From Magnetospirillum sulfuroxidans (lineage in GTDB: Bacteria; Pseudomonadota; Alphaproteobacteria; Rhodospirillales; Magnetospirillaceae), in contig NZ_JAGTUF010000004.1 in assembly GCF_018224925.1 (NCBI RefSeq), positions 124,001 through 188,000 of the forward strand: a DNA stretch of 64,000 bases, written 5' to 3'. Below the pieces are notes generated by a model that was not told where the DNA came from, did no database searches, and worked only from the letters and a program-made list of their open reading frames with translations. The position numbers were made by a program, and so were the translations under genes. Positions 18,276 to 27,578 of the stretch are shown in pieces (position 1 is the first letter of the stretch; each line of letters starts with the position of its first letter).

Positions 18276-19643
18276 ATGTCAGCACCCGCCAAACCCAGCG
18301 CCGAGCCCATCACCGCGCGCGCGCAACTGGTCGATTGGCTGGCCTCGGGCAGCAAGCCGTCATCGCATTGGCGCATCGGCACCGAACACGAAAAGTTCGC
18401 CTTCACCACCGACGATTTGCGACCGCTGCCATACGAAGGCGAGCGCGGCATCCGCGCCTTGCTTGAGGGCATGACCCAATTCGGCTGGCGACCGATCGAG
18501 GAAGACGGCCACGTCATCGCCCTGATCGACGATAGCGGCGCCTCGGTGACGCTGGAACCGGGCGGACAGGTGGAATTATCAGGCGCGCCGCTGGAAGATA
18601 TCCACCAAACCAATTGCGAGACCTATACCCACCTCAAGCAGGTCAAGCAGGTGGCTCAGGGCTTGGGCATCGGTTTTCTCGGCATGGGCTTTCAGCCGAA
18701 ATGGGGGCGCGCCGACACCCCGTGGATGCCCAAGGGCCGCTACCAGATCATGCGCGATTATATGCCCAAGCGCGGGGCCAAGGGCCTGGACATGATGCTG
18801 CGCACCTGCACCGTGCAGGTTAATCTGGATTTCGCCAACGAAGCCGACATGGTCAAGAAGTTCCGGGTTTCGCTGGCCCTGCAACCCCTGGCAACGGCGC
18901 TGTTCGCCTCCAGCCCGTTCATCGACGGCAAGCCCTCGGGCCTGTTGTCGTCGCGGTCGGATGTGTGGACCGATACCGACCCCGACCGCTGCGGCATGCT
19001 GCCCTTCGTCTTCGAAGACGGCTTCGGCTTTGAGCGCTATGTGGATTACATGCTCGACGTCCCCATGTATTTCGTCTATCGCGACGGCAAATACATCGAC
19101 GCCTCGGGCCAGTCATTCCGCGATTTCCTCGCCGGGCGGCTGCCGGCCCTGCCGGGCCAGGTGCCGACCATCGGTGATTGGGCCGATCACATGACCACGG
19201 CCTTCCCCGAAGTGCGGCTGAAGAAGTTCCTGGAAATGCGCGGCGCCGATGGCGGGCCGTGGCGGCGTCTGGCGGCGCTGCCGGCCTTTTGGGTCGGCCT
19301 GCTTTACGACAGCGCCGTCTTGGATGCCGCTTGGGACGTGGTCAAGGATTGGTCCTTGCCCGAACGCGAGCAATTGCGCACCGACGCCCCACGCCTGGGC
19401 TTGCGGGCACAGGTCGGCGGCCGCAGCCTGCGCGACATCGGCGTCGAAATCCTGGCCCTATCGGCGCAGGGCTTGCGCAACCGCAAGCGCTGCAATGATT
19501 CGGGCCGTGACGAAAGCATCTATCTCGACACCTTGCAGGCCATCGCCGCCTCGGGCCGCACTCCGGCCGAAGAAATGCTGGATGCCTATCAGGGGCGCTG
19601 GAACCACAGCGTCGATCCGATTTTTTCCGAATACGCTTATTAA
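18276..19643 (+). CDS. gshA: Glutamate-cysteine ligase (class 3, plant/alphaproteobacterial type)
   Basis: A 455-residue enzyme catalysing the first, ATP-dependent step of glutathione synthesis. Family motifs are strong: [11 protein letters not shown] near the N-terminus, [15 protein letters not shown] (core EPGGQVELS), [32 protein letters not shown] (core SSPFIDGKP), [15 protein letters not shown] (core VWTDTDPDR), [13 protein letters not shown] and the C-terminal WNHSVDPIF. Length is normal. ATG 18276 follows AAGG by 10 nt, and the conserved N-terminus starts about 30 residues in. The chorismate mutase gene follows after 19 nt, so the two may share a transcript. Confidence 0.95.
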   Translation: MSAPAKPSAEPITARAQLVDWLASGSKPSSHWRIGTEHEKFAFTTDDLRPLPYEGERGIRALLEGMTQFGWRPIEEDGHVIALIDDSGASVTLEPGGQVELSGAPLEDIHQTNCETYTHLKQVKQVAQGLGIGFLGMGFQPKWGRADTPWMPKGRYQIMRDYMPKRGAKGLDMMLRTCTVQVNLDFANEADMVKKFRVSLALQPLATALFASSPFIDGKPSGLLSSRSDVWTDTDPDRCGMLPFVFEDGFGFERYVDYMLDVPMYFVYRDGKYIDASGQSFRDFLAGRLPALPGQVPTIGDWADHMTTAFPEVRLKKFLEMRGADGGPWRRLAALPAFWVGLLYDSAVLDAAWDVVKDWSLPEREQLRTDAPRLGLRAQVGGRSLRDIGVEILALSAQGLRNRKRCNDSGRDESIYLDTLQAIAASGRTPAEEMLDAYQGRWNHSVDPIFSEYAY

Positions 19644-19662
19644 GAACAAAGGGGACGCGACC

Positions 19663-19962
19663 ATGGCAAAGTGCCAAAATCTGGCTGACGTGCGGGAAAA
19701 CATCGACCGCCTGGACCGTCAGATCGTGCCGCTTTTGGCCGAACGTGCCGATTACGTGCGACAGGCCGCCGGCTTCAAGCAGACCAAGGCCGCCGTCGTT
19801 GACCAAGACCGCATCGAGGCCATTGTCTTGAAGGTCCGCCACATGGCCATGGAAGAAAGCTGCGATCCCGACGTCATCGAGCGCATCTATCGGTCGATGA
19901 TCGACGCCTTCATCATCTTCGAAAGCCGCGAGTGGATGCATCTGCACGAGACCAAAGAGTAA
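19663..19962 (+). CDS. AroQ-class chorismate mutase
   Basis: A 99-residue all-helical chorismate mutase converting chorismate to prephenate for Phe/Tyr synthesis. The AroQ pattern is clear: VRENIDRLDRQIVPLLAER (core IDRLDRQIV), YVRQAAGFK, the VDQDRIEAI active-site helix, and YRSMIDAFIIFESREW (core MIDAFIIFE). It is a free-standing single-domain enzyme, as is common in alphaproteobacteria, without prephenate dehydratase. AAGGGG lies 8 nt before the ATG. The long alternative frame reaching upstream through gshA is not coding. PchB-like activity (isochorismate pyruvate lyase) is not excluded by sequence but unlikely from context. Confidence 0.9.
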   Translation: MAKCQNLADVRENIDRLDRQIVPLLAERADYVRQAAGFKQTKAAVVDQDRIEAIVLKVRHMAMEESCDPDVIERIYRSMIDAFIIFESREWMHLHETKE

Positions 19963-19976
19963 CGCAAAAGGGTCAC

Positions 19977-19992
19977 TTAAGAGTCCGTTAAC
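19977..19992 (+). promoter_or_regulatory. Full CtrA-binding box
   Basis: TTAAGAGTCCGTTAAC matches the CtrA consensus TTAA-N7-TTAAC at every defined position. It lies 70 nt before the chemoreceptor ATG at 20063, in the 100-bp gap after the chorismate mutase gene and 1.8 kb from ctrA itself. It probably activates this chemoreceptor gene. Confidence 0.7.
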
Positions 19993-20062
19993 CTTCACTG
20001 TTGCACCGCAACATCAGCGCATAGAATCCGACTCCTCCGAAAGCTGAAATCGTGGGGGCGTC

Positions 20063-21721
20063 ATGCGGCTTCATTCCTTGTCCATCGGCCAGCGCATGCT
20101 GGGCGGCTTCGCCGTTGTTCTGGTCATTTTGTCGATGGTTTCCGGCTTCGCCCTCCATGGCATGGGCCGGGCCGACGACCATCTCGACCAATTGCGCCAA
20201 ACCCAGCGCGTCGTCTTGGCCGCCAATCAGGTCGAGCGCGAGTTCCTGGTGCTGCGCCGGGCCTTGCGGGAATATTCCCTGGAAGCCACCCCGCAGACCC
20301 AAGCCACCCTGACCGGCGCCGACGAAGCCTTGGCCAGCGCCATTGCCGCCCTGGTGCGACAAGACGAAAATGACAGCCGCCTCAGCGAACTCAAACGCAT
20401 CTTCGCCGATTACCGCGCGGGCATGGCGGTCCTGGTGGCGGAAATCAACACCAGCGGCGCCATGTCCTCCGCCAGCTATGATCGCATGCTGGATCTGGGC
20501 AACCGCACCACCACCCTGGTCGGGCAAATCGGCACCGAGTATCAGGCTCTCTCCGAGCGCCAGGGCGAAGCGGCGGAACAGACATCCCATGCGGGCCGCG
20601 ACCGCGTGCTGGTGGGAACGGTTCTCGCCCTGATCGCCGGCATCGTCCTGGCTTCGGCCCTGACCCGCGCCATCGCCGGCCCGTTGCGGCAGATGACCAA
20701 CGCCATGAACGCCCTGGCCCAAGGCAACCTGTTCGTCGATATCCCGGCGTGGCGCCGCTCGGACGAGGTCGGGGCCATGGCCCAGGCCATGGATGTGTTC
20801 AAGCAAAATGCCTTGGGCCTGGAAAAAATGCGTCTGGAACAGGAAGAAGCCAAAAGGCGGGCCGAAGCCGAACGCACCCAAGCCCTGCGCGACATGGCCC
20901 GCGTGTTCGAGGAACGGGTGTCCAGCGTGGTCACCCAGGTGTTCGCCTCGGCCAATACCTTGCGCGGGGCGGCCGAAAGCATGAACAGCGGCGCCAGTCA
21001 CGCCGGCCATCACGCCGTCAGCGTGGCGCAATCGTCGGAACAAGCCTCGGCCGGCGTGCAAAACGTCGCCACCGCCACCGAGGAATTGGCCGCATCGATT
21101 CGTGAAATCGCCCGCCAGGTCACCTTGTCCGCCGATACCAGCCGCATGGCGGTCGCGGAAGTGGACACCGCCATGGCCAGCGCCGACCAACTGGCCGAAG
21201 TGGCCCGGCATATTGGTCAAGTGGTCACCCTGATCAACGAAATCGCCGGCCAGACCAATCTGCTGGCGCTCAACGCCACCATCGAAGCCGCCCGCGCCGG
21301 CGAGGCCGGCAAGGGTTTCGCCGTGGTCGCCAACGAGGTCAAGTCCTTGGCCAATCAGACCACGCGGGCCACCGCCGAAATCGCCACCCAGATCGACCAG
21401 ATTCGCGGTGCCGCCCATGCGGTGGTCGGCGTCATTGGCGGTATCGGCCAGACCATCCGCACCTTGGATGGGATTTCCCAAGGCATCGCCGCCGCCGTCG
21501 AAGAACAAGAAGCGGCGACAGCGGAAATCGCATCCTCGCTGGAACGGGTGGCCGGCAGCGCCCAGGCCGTCAGCGACAGCATCACCCAGGTCAGCCACGC
21601 CACCGAAACCAACGCCAGCACCGCCGAAACCGTGCTGGTGGCGGCCAATGACCTTAATGCCCAGTCGCAAACCCTGGGCGAGGCGGTGGACGGCTTCTTG
21701 TCCACCGTCCGCGCCGCCTGA
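20063..21721 (+). CDS. Methyl-accepting chemotaxis protein
   Basis: A 552-residue chemoreceptor. TM1 spans about 13-33 and TM2 about 182-202. The periplasmic domain between them is helical, probably a four-helix-bundle-type sensor. HAMP follows (202-255) with [17 protein letters not shown] (core [11 protein letters not shown]). The signalling domain carries the conserved hairpin tip [20 protein letters not shown] (core [15 protein letters not shown]) and [15 protein letters not shown] (core [10 protein letters not shown]). There is no C-terminal CheR/CheB tether pentapeptide. The ligand is unknown. A perfect CtrA box upstream suggests cell-cycle or motility-regulon control. Confidence 0.93.
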   Translation: MRLHSLSIGQRMLGGFAVVLVILSMVSGFALHGMGRADDHLDQLRQTQRVVLAANQVEREFLVLRRALREYSLEATPQTQATLTGADEALASAIAALVRQDENDSRLSELKRIFADYRAGMAVLVAEINTSGAMSSASYDRMLDLGNRTTTLVGQIGTEYQALSERQGEAAEQTSHAGRDRVLVGTVLALIAGIVLASALTRAIAGPLRQMTNAMNALAQGNLFVDIPAWRRSDEVGAMAQAMDVFKQNALGLEKMRLEQEEAKRRAEAERTQALRDMARVFEERVSSVVTQVFASANTLRGAAESMNSGASHAGHHAVSVAQSSEQASAGVQNVATATEELAASIREIARQVTLSADTSRMAVAEVDTAMASADQLAEVARHIGQVVTLINEIAGQTNLLALNATIEAARAGEAGKGFAVVANEVKSLANQTTRATAEIATQIDQIRGAAHAVVGVIGGIGQTIRTLDGISQGIAAAVEEQEAATAEIASSLERVAGSAQAVSDSITQVSHATETNASTAETVLVAANDLNAQSQTLGEAVDGFLSTVRAA

Positions 21722-21802
21722 ACGGCCGGCGATCATGACGCCGCGCCGCCACGGGCTTGAACGCGATTATCCGTATCCGTGCCATCCCCTACCGCCCCGA
21801 CT

Positions 21803-21850
21803 CCGGCCTTATGGCCGGGGCCGGGGCCAAGGTCGGGGCCAAGGTCGGGG
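21803..21850 (+). repeat. Hairpin plus short GC-rich direct repeat after the chemoreceptor gene
   Basis: CCGGCC-TTAT-GGCCGG (21803-21818) is a small perfect hairpin. Two tandem copies of GGGGCCAAGGTC follow (21823-21846), with a partial third. This sits between convergent genes and may help end transcription. The rest of the 146-bp gap shows nothing recognisable. Confidence 0.45.
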
Positions 21851-21867
21851 ATGGAGCGGCGCTGTGC

Positions 21868-22962
21868 TTACGCCGGTAGAGACGGATAATCCACATACCC
21901 TTCACGGCCGCCACCATATAACGTGGCCCGGTCCAGGCTGTTCAGGTCCGCACCCTGACGCAGGCGGCGGACCAGATCGGGGTTGGCGATGAAATCGCGC
22001 CCGAACGACACCAGATCGGCGGCATGGCTGTCGATGGCCGCCTTGGCGCTGTCCACGTTCAGGCAGTTATTGGCCATATAGACGCCGCTGAAACGGCGGC
22101 GAAGGGCGGCGAAATCCACCGCCGGGTTGGTGTCCCGAGTCTGACCGGTGAGACCTTCGATCATGTGGATATAAACCGGACCGATGGCGTTGAGCTTGTC
22201 CACGGCCATCTCGAACAAGGGCTGCGGATTGCTGTCGGCGCAATCATTGATGGGACCGGCCGGCGAGAGCCGCACGCCGACGCGATCGCGTCCGATTTGG
22301 TCGCAGACCGCCTGCGTCACCTCGGCCAGCAAGCGGGTGCGGTTGTCGATAGAGCCGCCATAAGCGTCGTCGCGCTTATTGGCGCCATCCTTCATGAACT
22401 GATCGATCAGATAGCCGTTGGCGCCGTGGATTTCCACGCCATCAAAGCCAGCGGCCCGAGCATTGGCGGCGGCGCGGCGAAAATCGTCGACGATGCCGGC
22501 AATCTCGGACACTTCCAACGCCCGCGGCGCCGACACCGCTTCGAAACCCTGCCCCAGATAGGTCTTGGTCTCGGCGGTGATGGCCGAAGGCGCCAGCGGC
22601 GCCGCCTGCCCCGGCAACAACGAAACATGGGATATCCGCCCCACATGCCACAATTGCATGAAGATACGGCCGCCGGCCGCATGGACGGCGGCGGTGACCG
22701 GCTTCCAGCCCTCGACCTGTTCGGCGGAATGAATGCCCGGCGTCGCCAGATAGCCCTGGCCCATGGGACTGACCTGCGAGCCTTCGCTGACGATCAGGCC
22801 GGCACTGGCCCGCTGCGCATAATATTCGGCGGTCATCGGCGCGGCGACGTTGCCGGCGCCAGCGCGGTTGCGGGTCAGCGGCGCCATAACCAGGCGGTTG
22901 GAAAGCTCTAAACCACCAAGACGGAACGGCTGAAACAGCGGATGAATATCGGCGTTGGTCAC
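21868..22962 (-). CDS. Old yellow enzyme family FMN-dependent ene-reductase (NemA-like)
   Basis: A TIM-barrel FMN oxidoreductase of about 364 residues that reduces activated C=C or nitro groups with NAD(P)H. Hallmarks: NRLVMAPLTRNRA (core MAPLTRNRA), QLWHVGRI, the HGANGYLIDQF substrate-binding His/Asn pair, YGGSIDNRTRLL (core GGSIDNR) and SFGRDFIANPDL (core GRDFIANP). An AAAGGAG ribosome site abuts the ATG at 22968 with no spacer, so the GTG at 22962, 6 nt from it, is the more likely start. It is divergent from the hemerythrin-like gene across a short AT-rich promoter region. Physiological substrate unknown. Confidence 0.9.
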   Translation of the reverse strand: MTNADIHPLFQPFRLGGLELSNRLVMAPLTRNRAGAGNVAAPMTAEYYAQRASAGLIVSEGSQVSPMGQGYLATPGIHSAEQVEGWKPVTAAVHAAGGRIFMQLWHVGRISHVSLLPGQAAPLAPSAITAETKTYLGQGFEAVSAPRALEVSEIAGIVDDFRRAAANARAAGFDGVEIHGANGYLIDQFMKDGANKRDDAYGGSIDNRTRLLAEVTQAVCDQIGRDRVGVRLSPAGPINDCADSNPQPLFEMAVDKLNAIGPVYIHMIEGLTGQTRDTNPAVDFAALRRRFSGVYMANNCLNVDSAKAAIDSHAADLVSFGRDFIANPDLVRRLRQGADLNSLDRATLYGGGREGYVDYPSLPA

Positions 22963-22993
22963 GCGCATCTCCTTTGCGATACAGTTTGTCGGC

Positions 22994-23020
22994 TTGACTG
23001 GTGAAAATGTGTATTATAAT
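22994..23020 (+). promoter_or_regulatory. Divergent promoter region between nemA-like and hemerythrin-like genes
   Basis: TTGACT and a perfect TATAAT are 15 nt apart, a short but usable spacer, 38 nt before the ATG at 23058. The -10 lies in ATTATAAT, which is symmetrical and also gives TATAAT on the minus strand toward the ene-reductase. The surrounding 60 bp is much more AT-rich than the rest of the window. Confidence 0.45.
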
Positions 23021-23057
23021 GTTCGTTAATCTTATCGTATAGCGCGGATTTCCTATC

Positions 23058-23627
23058 ATGAGCGCCTTGCAAATTATCAAATCAGAACACCGGAATTTGT
23101 ACCGCGTTCTTCACGTTCTGCGCAGCGTCGGCTTCGCCATGCGCGATGGTCAAAGCTTCGACACCGCCTTGCTGGCCGCCATCATCGACTATATCGACGC
23201 CTTCCCGGAACGCTTCCACCACCCCAAGGAAAACGAATATCTTTTCAAAGCCTTGCGCCGGGTGTGCTCGGTGGCTGAAACCACCTTGGCCGAGTTGGAA
23301 AAGGAACACCACGAAGGCCCCGAGGAAATCGCCCGCCTGCGCGCCGCCTTGGCCGAGATCGATGCCAATGTTGCCGGCGCCCCCGCCCGTTTCGCCGAAA
23401 TGCTGATCGTTTACGCCGAAATGAGCATGGGCCACATGCACAAGGAAGAAAGCATCATCCTGCCGCTGGCGGCCAAGGAACTGAGCCCCGAGGACTGGGG
23501 CGCCCTGGATGCCGCTTTCGCCGATAACCGCGACCCGCTGTTTTCCGAGGACGCCCGCGAGGAAATGCGGTCGCTGTACAGCCGCATCGTCGCCCTGGCG
23601 CCGGCTCCGTGGGGCGTCGGCGGCTAA
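23058..23627 (+). CDS. Hemerythrin-like HHE-domain protein
   Basis: A 189-residue cytosolic four-helix-bundle protein with a hemerythrin-type diiron pattern: His in SEHRNLY (residue 11), FHHPKENEYLF with a second His and Glu, EKEHHEGPEE with a third, and GHMHKEESIILP with the last His/Glu set. Such proteins bind O2, NO or iron; several act in nitrosative or oxidative stress. Sharing a divergent promoter with an old yellow enzyme fits a stress role, but that is inference. It ends 4 nt before the convergent BolA-like gene. Confidence 0.87.
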   Translation: MSALQIIKSEHRNLYRVLHVLRSVGFAMRDGQSFDTALLAAIIDYIDAFPERFHHPKENEYLFKALRRVCSVAETTLAELEKEHHEGPEEIARLRAALAEIDANVAGAPARFAEMLIVYAEMSMGHMHKEESIILPLAAKELSPEDWGALDAAFADNRDPLFSEDAREEMRSLYSRIVALAPAPWGVGG

Positions 23628-23631
23628 GAGG

Positions 23632-23922
23632 TTAAGCTTCGTCTGGGGTTTTCGTCACCAATTGCAGGGCATGGACCGGACCGGCCAATTCATCGGCCAA
23701 GACGGTGTTGACCATGCGGTGACGTTCGACCCGCGACTTGCCGGCAAAGGCTTGGGCGACAATGGCGACCTTGAAATGGGTTTCGCCGACATGGTCGGCG
23801 TGGCCCGGCTCGGTCATGCGATGGGCATGGCCGGCATGACGATGGGAATCGTCGATGATCTCCAGGCTTTGCGGCGTCAGGGCCGAGGTCAACTTGCTTT
23901 CGATGGCGGCACGAACCGACAT
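23632..23922 (-). CDS. BolA family protein
   Basis: A 96-residue BolA-like protein. The fold signature is present: an N-terminal helix, the IIDDSHRHAGH segment with its conserved His, THFKVAIV and the C-terminal SRVERHRMVNTVLADEL (core RHRMVNTVLADEL) followed by HALQL. BolA proteins pair with monothiol glutaredoxins in iron-sulphur trafficking and iron sensing. AAAGGA lies 7-8 nt upstream of the ATG. It is convergent with the hemerythrin-like gene. Confidence 0.92.
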   Translation of the reverse strand: MSVRAAIESKLTSALTPQSLEIIDDSHRHAGHAHRMTEPGHADHVGETHFKVAIVAQAFAGKSRVERHRMVNTVLADELAGPVHALQLVTKTPDEA

Positions 23923-24005
23923 GAGGACATCCTTTCGCCGATGGAAAGCAGGATCTGGGGGGGAAAACCACCAGCGTCAAGCCCCGCCCGGCAAAAAGCC
24001 GGCAC

Positions 24006-24950
24006 TCACAGCCAGTGGGAAACGACAATCCGGCCCTTGATCAATCCGGTCGGCGTGCGCTCCTCCATCGAGGTTTTTTGCGCGAAGCGCAACCCATCGA
24101 CGGCGACGTCGGCAACGTTCTGGTCGGCGACGCTGGGCACGCCATGGAACGTCCCCTGACCCCCGAAAAAATAATGGGCATCCTGAATTTCGCGTTCTTC
24201 CTCGGTAACCTCGCCCAGGGTGGTGGTTTTGTCATAGGCGCCGACGACGATGCCGGGCTGGTCGTCGAAAGCGTCATCAATGGCAATGAAGACCAGGGTA
24301 CACAGACCGGCGATGGTGTATGGCACCCGATCTTTCAGCGGCACTTTTTGCTGGCCCTGAACCCAAGCCATCACCTTGGCGCTTTCCCCCGCCCAATCAA
24401 TCGCCGCATCCAGAATGGAGGCACCCCCCGCCCCCTTGCGCGCCATTATCAGGGCGAAATGCAGGCAATTGGCCGGACTGGTCCGCGGCGCGCTTTTCTT
24501 CGCCGTGGCCTTGGTTTTTTCCAGCACTGCTTGGCGGATGATTCCTTCAAAGGCCATTTTTTTGACCGTCGCATTGCCCTCCTTGTTCGCGGCCGCCTGT
24601 TGGGCGGCGGCAATGATCTCGTCCTGCAACGTGACGTCGCCGATGCCCGCCATCTTCAGCTTCATCCGCACGGAGGCGAAAGGATCCTTGGCCGGAACGT
24701 TCACCTTCATCTCCATTGCCTGCAAGCAGCGACCAGGGACGAGCGGCCGGGCGGCGGCGGCCGGGCCGAAGCGGGTGGGCGGAATGGCGGCGGCGGTCTT
24801 GGCCTGCACCGTCATCGCCGGAGCGGAACCGTAGCGGGTGGGCGGAATGGCGTGACCGGCCACCGGCTTGACTGGCGCAGCCCGAACAGGCTGCGCCACC
24901 GCGGCGGCAGGGGCGGGATAGCGAGTCGGCGGAATCGGATGCCTGGCCAT
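24006..24950 (-). CDS. Unknown protein with three N-terminal IPPTR(Y/F) repeats
   Basis: A 314-residue protein I cannot assign. The first 70 residues are low-complexity Ala/Pro-rich and carry IPPTRY, IPPTRYG and IPPTRFG at residues 6, 35 and 56, with VQAK-like spacers. A helical middle (90-150, Lys-rich) precedes a globular C-terminal part with NCLHFAL (C162, H164) and AHYFFGG (H259), an arrangement reminiscent of cysteine-protease-like folds, though that is speculative. There is no signal peptide or membrane segment. GGAG lies a few nt before ATG 24950, giving a start directly at the repeats. The modular N-terminal repeats joined to a different C-terminal domain suggest a delivered or sorted effector-type protein. 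It stands alone. Confidence 0.75.
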   Translation of the reverse strand: MARHPIPPTRYPAPAAAVAQPVRAAPVKPVAGHAIPPTRYGSAPAMTVQAKTAAAIPPTRFGPAAAARPLVPGRCLQAMEMKVNVPAKDPFASVRMKLKMAGIGDVTLQDEIIAAAQQAAANKEGNATVKKMAFEGIIRQAVLEKTKATAKKSAPRTSPANCLHFALIMARKGAGGASILDAAIDWAGESAKVMAWVQGQQKVPLKDRVPYTIAGLCTLVFIAIDDAFDDQPGIVVGAYDKTTTLGEVTEEEREIQDAHYFFGGQGTFHGVPSVADQNVADVAVDGLRFAQKTSMEERTPTGLIKGRIVVSHWL

Positions 24951-25031
24951 GGAGCTTCTCCGGCGGAAACGAACACCGGAGAAGCTAACATGGAAAGCGG
25001 CGCAGAGCCGCAACAAGCGCAACTTAGGCGA

Positions 25032-26714
25032 TCAAGCCGCCCGCACCGAGTGCAGGAAGTTTTGCACTTCGGCCCGCAACCTTTCGCTTTGGCTGCCCAG
25101 CAATTCGGCCGCCGACAGCAACCCCTCGGCCGCTTGCGCGGTTTCGCCGGCGGCTTCGCGGACAGTGCTGATATTGCGCGAGACACTGTTGGTGCCCTCG
25201 GCCGCCAATTGGACGTTGCGGCTGATTTCCTGGGTTGCCGCGTTCTGCTCTTCAACCGCGGCCGCGATGGCCGAAGCGATTTGGTTGATATTGGTGATGG
25301 TGCCGCCCATGCCCTCGATCGACGTCACGGTCGCCCGCGTCTCGGCTTGAATGCCGTTGATCTGGGAGCCGATTTCCTCGGTCGCCTTGGCGGTCTGATT
25401 GGCCAGCGCCTTGACCTCGTTGGCGACCACGGCGAAACCCTTGCCGGCATCGCCGGCGCGCGCCGCCTCGATGGTGGCGTTCAACGCCAGCAAATTGGTC
25501 TGGCTGGCGATGTCGTTGATCAGCTTGACCACCTCGCCGATGCGGGCCGCCGCCTGGGACAGCCCCTGCACCATCTCGTTGGCGCGGCCGGCCTCGGTCA
25601 CCGCTTCGGCGCTGATGTCGGATGACCGCGTGACCTGTTGGCCGATCTCGCTGATCGCCGCCGACAATTCCTCGCTGGCGGCGGCCACCGTCTGCACGTT
25701 GGCCGAAGCCTCTTCCGCCGCGCTGACCACCTGAGTGGCGCTTTCACGGCCGATGGCGGCGGTTTCCCGCATTCCTTGGGCGATGGAGCGCAGATTGCCG
25801 GCGGCACTGACCACGGCGCCGACGATATCGCCGACACTGGCTTCGAAGCTGTCGGCGACACGAGCCATGCCGGCGACGCGCTCGGCTTCGGCCCGCTTGG
25901 CCGCCTCTTCCTGTTCGGCTTCCAGTCGCACCTTGTCGCGAGCATTGTCGCGGAACACCAGCAGGGCCTTGGCCATGCCGCCGATCTCGTCGCCGCGATC
26001 ATCGCCGACCACCGGGCTATCGACATCCCCCGTCGCCAAGCCATGCATGCGCCGTGTCAAGCCCCCCAGCGGCGAGACCACCGAATGGATCGCCAACCAG
26101 GCCAACGTCAAACCAATAACGATGACAAGAGCGGCAACCATGCCCATTTCCAGGGCCAGACCACGGACCATCTCATCGACGTCATCGACATAGACACCCG
26201 TTCCGACCACCACATTCCAGCCCTTGGCGAGTTGGGCGTATGACACCTTGGGAGAAGGTTTGTCCGATCCTGCCCGGATCCAACTATACGACACAAAACC
26301 ACCGCCTTGCTGGGCGGCCTTGATCAGGTCCAAGGCGAAGGAAACGCCGTTGGCGTCCTTGACCCCGGCCATGTTTTTCCCGATCATCGCCTTGTTGGTG
26401 TTCACCAAAGTGGTCCCATCCAGGGCGGTGACGAAAACGTAGTCGCCTTTTCCAAAGCGCATGCCGTCAAGGGCCAGGAACGCGAGACGGCGGGCCTCGT
26501 CCTCGGACAGGCGCCCGGCTTCGACTTCTTGACGATAGTTGGCCATGACGCCGATAGCGGTCTCGACGATGTCTTGGACCTTGGCCTGATGCTCGTCCAT
26601 CACCGATGCCGAAATCAGCTTCAGGCTGTATCCCGCCATCAGCACGAAGGCGACAATCAAAAGAATGACTGGCGACCAGATTCGAACACTAATAGATGCA
26701 TTCCGTAAATTCAT
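25032..26714 (-). CDS. Cache-domain methyl-accepting chemotaxis protein
   Basis: A 560-residue chemoreceptor. TM1 is about 11-33. A periplasmic single-Cache domain (35-185) shows [19 protein letters not shown] (core YVFVTALDG), [10 protein letters not shown] and [15 protein letters not shown] (core [10 protein letters not shown]). TM2 is about 190-212, then HAMP and a full signalling domain with [19 protein letters not shown] (core [15 protein letters not shown]). Single-Cache receptors often sense small carboxylates. The ATG at 26714 is chosen because it directly precedes TM1; the longer frame adds 15 residues. A partial CtrA-like site lies about 60 nt upstream, at nearly the same distance as the full box before the other chemoreceptor. 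Confidence 0.93.
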   Translation of the reverse strand: MNLRNASISVRIWSPVILLIVAFVLMAGYSLKLISASVMDEHQAKVQDIVETAIGVMANYRQEVEAGRLSEDEARRLAFLALDGMRFGKGDYVFVTALDGTTLVNTNKAMIGKNMAGVKDANGVSFALDLIKAAQQGGGFVSYSWIRAGSDKPSPKVSYAQLAKGWNVVVGTGVYVDDVDEMVRGLALEMGMVAALVIVIGLTLAWLAIHSVVSPLGGLTRRMHGLATGDVDSPVVGDDRGDEIGGMAKALLVFRDNARDKVRLEAEQEEAAKRAEAERVAGMARVADSFEASVGDIVGAVVSAAGNLRSIAQGMRETAAIGRESATQVVSAAEEASANVQTVAAASEELSAAISEIGQQVTRSSDISAEAVTEAGRANEMVQGLSQAAARIGEVVKLINDIASQTNLLALNATIEAARAGDAGKGFAVVANEVKALANQTAKATEEIGSQINGIQAETRATVTSIEGMGGTITNINQIASAIAAAVEEQNAATQEISRNVQLAAEGTNSVSRNISTVREAAGETAQAAEGLLSAAELLGSQSERLRAEVQNFLHSVRAA

Positions 26715-26773
26715 GGCAACCCCCGCCTTTGATCCACTAAAGCGAATGTCAGCCGACATTAGTAGTGGGCTTA

Positions 26774-26789
26774 GTTAAATTAGACAAAA
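26774..26789 (-). promoter_or_regulatory. Partial CtrA-like site upstream of the Cache chemoreceptor
   Basis: On the minus strand TTTTGTCTAATTTAAC matches 7 of 9 defined positions of TTAA-N7-TTAAC, with an intact TTAAC half-site, 60 nt before the ATG at 26714. The rest of the 245-bp gap (26715-26959) is AT-rich with no other recognisable element. Confidence 0.3.
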
Positions 26790-26959
26790 CTAACCATAAA
26801 GCCATACAAACGAAAAGCTATATTTGCCAGAATCTTAATGGTTACCATCAACCGGTTTGATCTTCGCGCCTCGACACGCAACAGGTGGCAAAGCATGCCT
26901 TTTGTATGCCAGATTATCCTCACCTTGCCTCGCTCGCCGCCGCCCATCATTATAGGCGG

Positions 26960-27538
26960 ATGAAAGCCAACGCTTCGAAACGCGCGTGGTCGAACAGGTC
27001 CCCCGAACCGCCGCCGCAAGCGGCAACGCGGACTTGCGACCACCCTGAGTGCACCGCCGCCGGCGAATACCGGGCGCCGCGGGCCCGCGACCAATTGAAT
27101 CAGTATTACTGGTTCTGCCTGAACCATGTCCGCGCCTATAACGCCTCGTGGGATTTCTACAAAGGCATGACCGCCAGCGAGATCGAGGACGAGATCCGCC
27201 GCTCGACCACCTGGCAACGCCAGACCTGGCCGCTGGGGGCCAAAACCGGCAACAAGCACTTTACCTTTTCCATGCACGACCCCTTGGGCGTGTTCGAGGA
27301 AGAGGCGGAAGAGATGAAAAAAGCCCGCACCCGCCCCCCTTCCCCGGAAGAAGAAGCCCTGCGCGTCCTGGGGTTGACGGAAATGCCATCCGTTGCCACC
27401 CTGAAAGCGTGTTACAAGAAACTGGTCAAAAAGCATCATCCCGATGCCAATGGCGGCGACAAGGATGCCGAGGAGACCTTCAAACAGATCTCTTTGGCCT
27501 ATAAGGCCTTGCTTGACAGCCTGACCGCTGAAGACTGA
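26960..27538 (+). CDS. J-domain (DnaJ-like) protein next to cobST
   Basis: A protein of about 192 residues with a C-terminal J domain: a helix-turn containing [10 protein letters not shown] (the HPD motif) and [11 protein letters not shown]. The N-terminal part has a conserved [19 protein letters not shown] block (core CDHPEC..GEYRAP) and [19 protein letters not shown] (core [11 protein letters not shown]) with cysteines that could bind a metal. This J protein regularly precedes cobS in alphaproteobacteria, so it may help assemble cobaltochelatase. The start is uncertain: ATG 26960 is used; GTG 26885 or ATG 26906 would lengthen it. It probably stimulates DnaK. Confidence 0.85.
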   Translation: MKANASKRAWSNRSPEPPPQAATRTCDHPECTAAGEYRAPRARDQLNQYYWFCLNHVRAYNASWDFYKGMTASEIEDEIRRSTTWQRQTWPLGAKTGNKHFTFSMHDPLGVFEEEAEEMKKARTRPPSPEEEALRVLGLTEMPSVATLKACYKKLVKKHHPDANGGDKDAEETFKQISLAYKALLDSLTAED

Positions 27539-27578
27539 ACGCCGGACTCGACCGGCCAAAAGGGAAAAGCTCACCATC

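Noticed and set aside
21823-21850. Tandem GGGGCCAAGGTC repeat considered as a CRISPR remnant
   Set aside because: Units are only 12 bp with no spacers and no cas genes nearby.
22994-23030. NO-responsive operator (NsrR or NnrR type) between the ene-reductase and hemerythrin genes
   Set aside because: The region is AT-rich and partly symmetrical, but does not match either consensus well.
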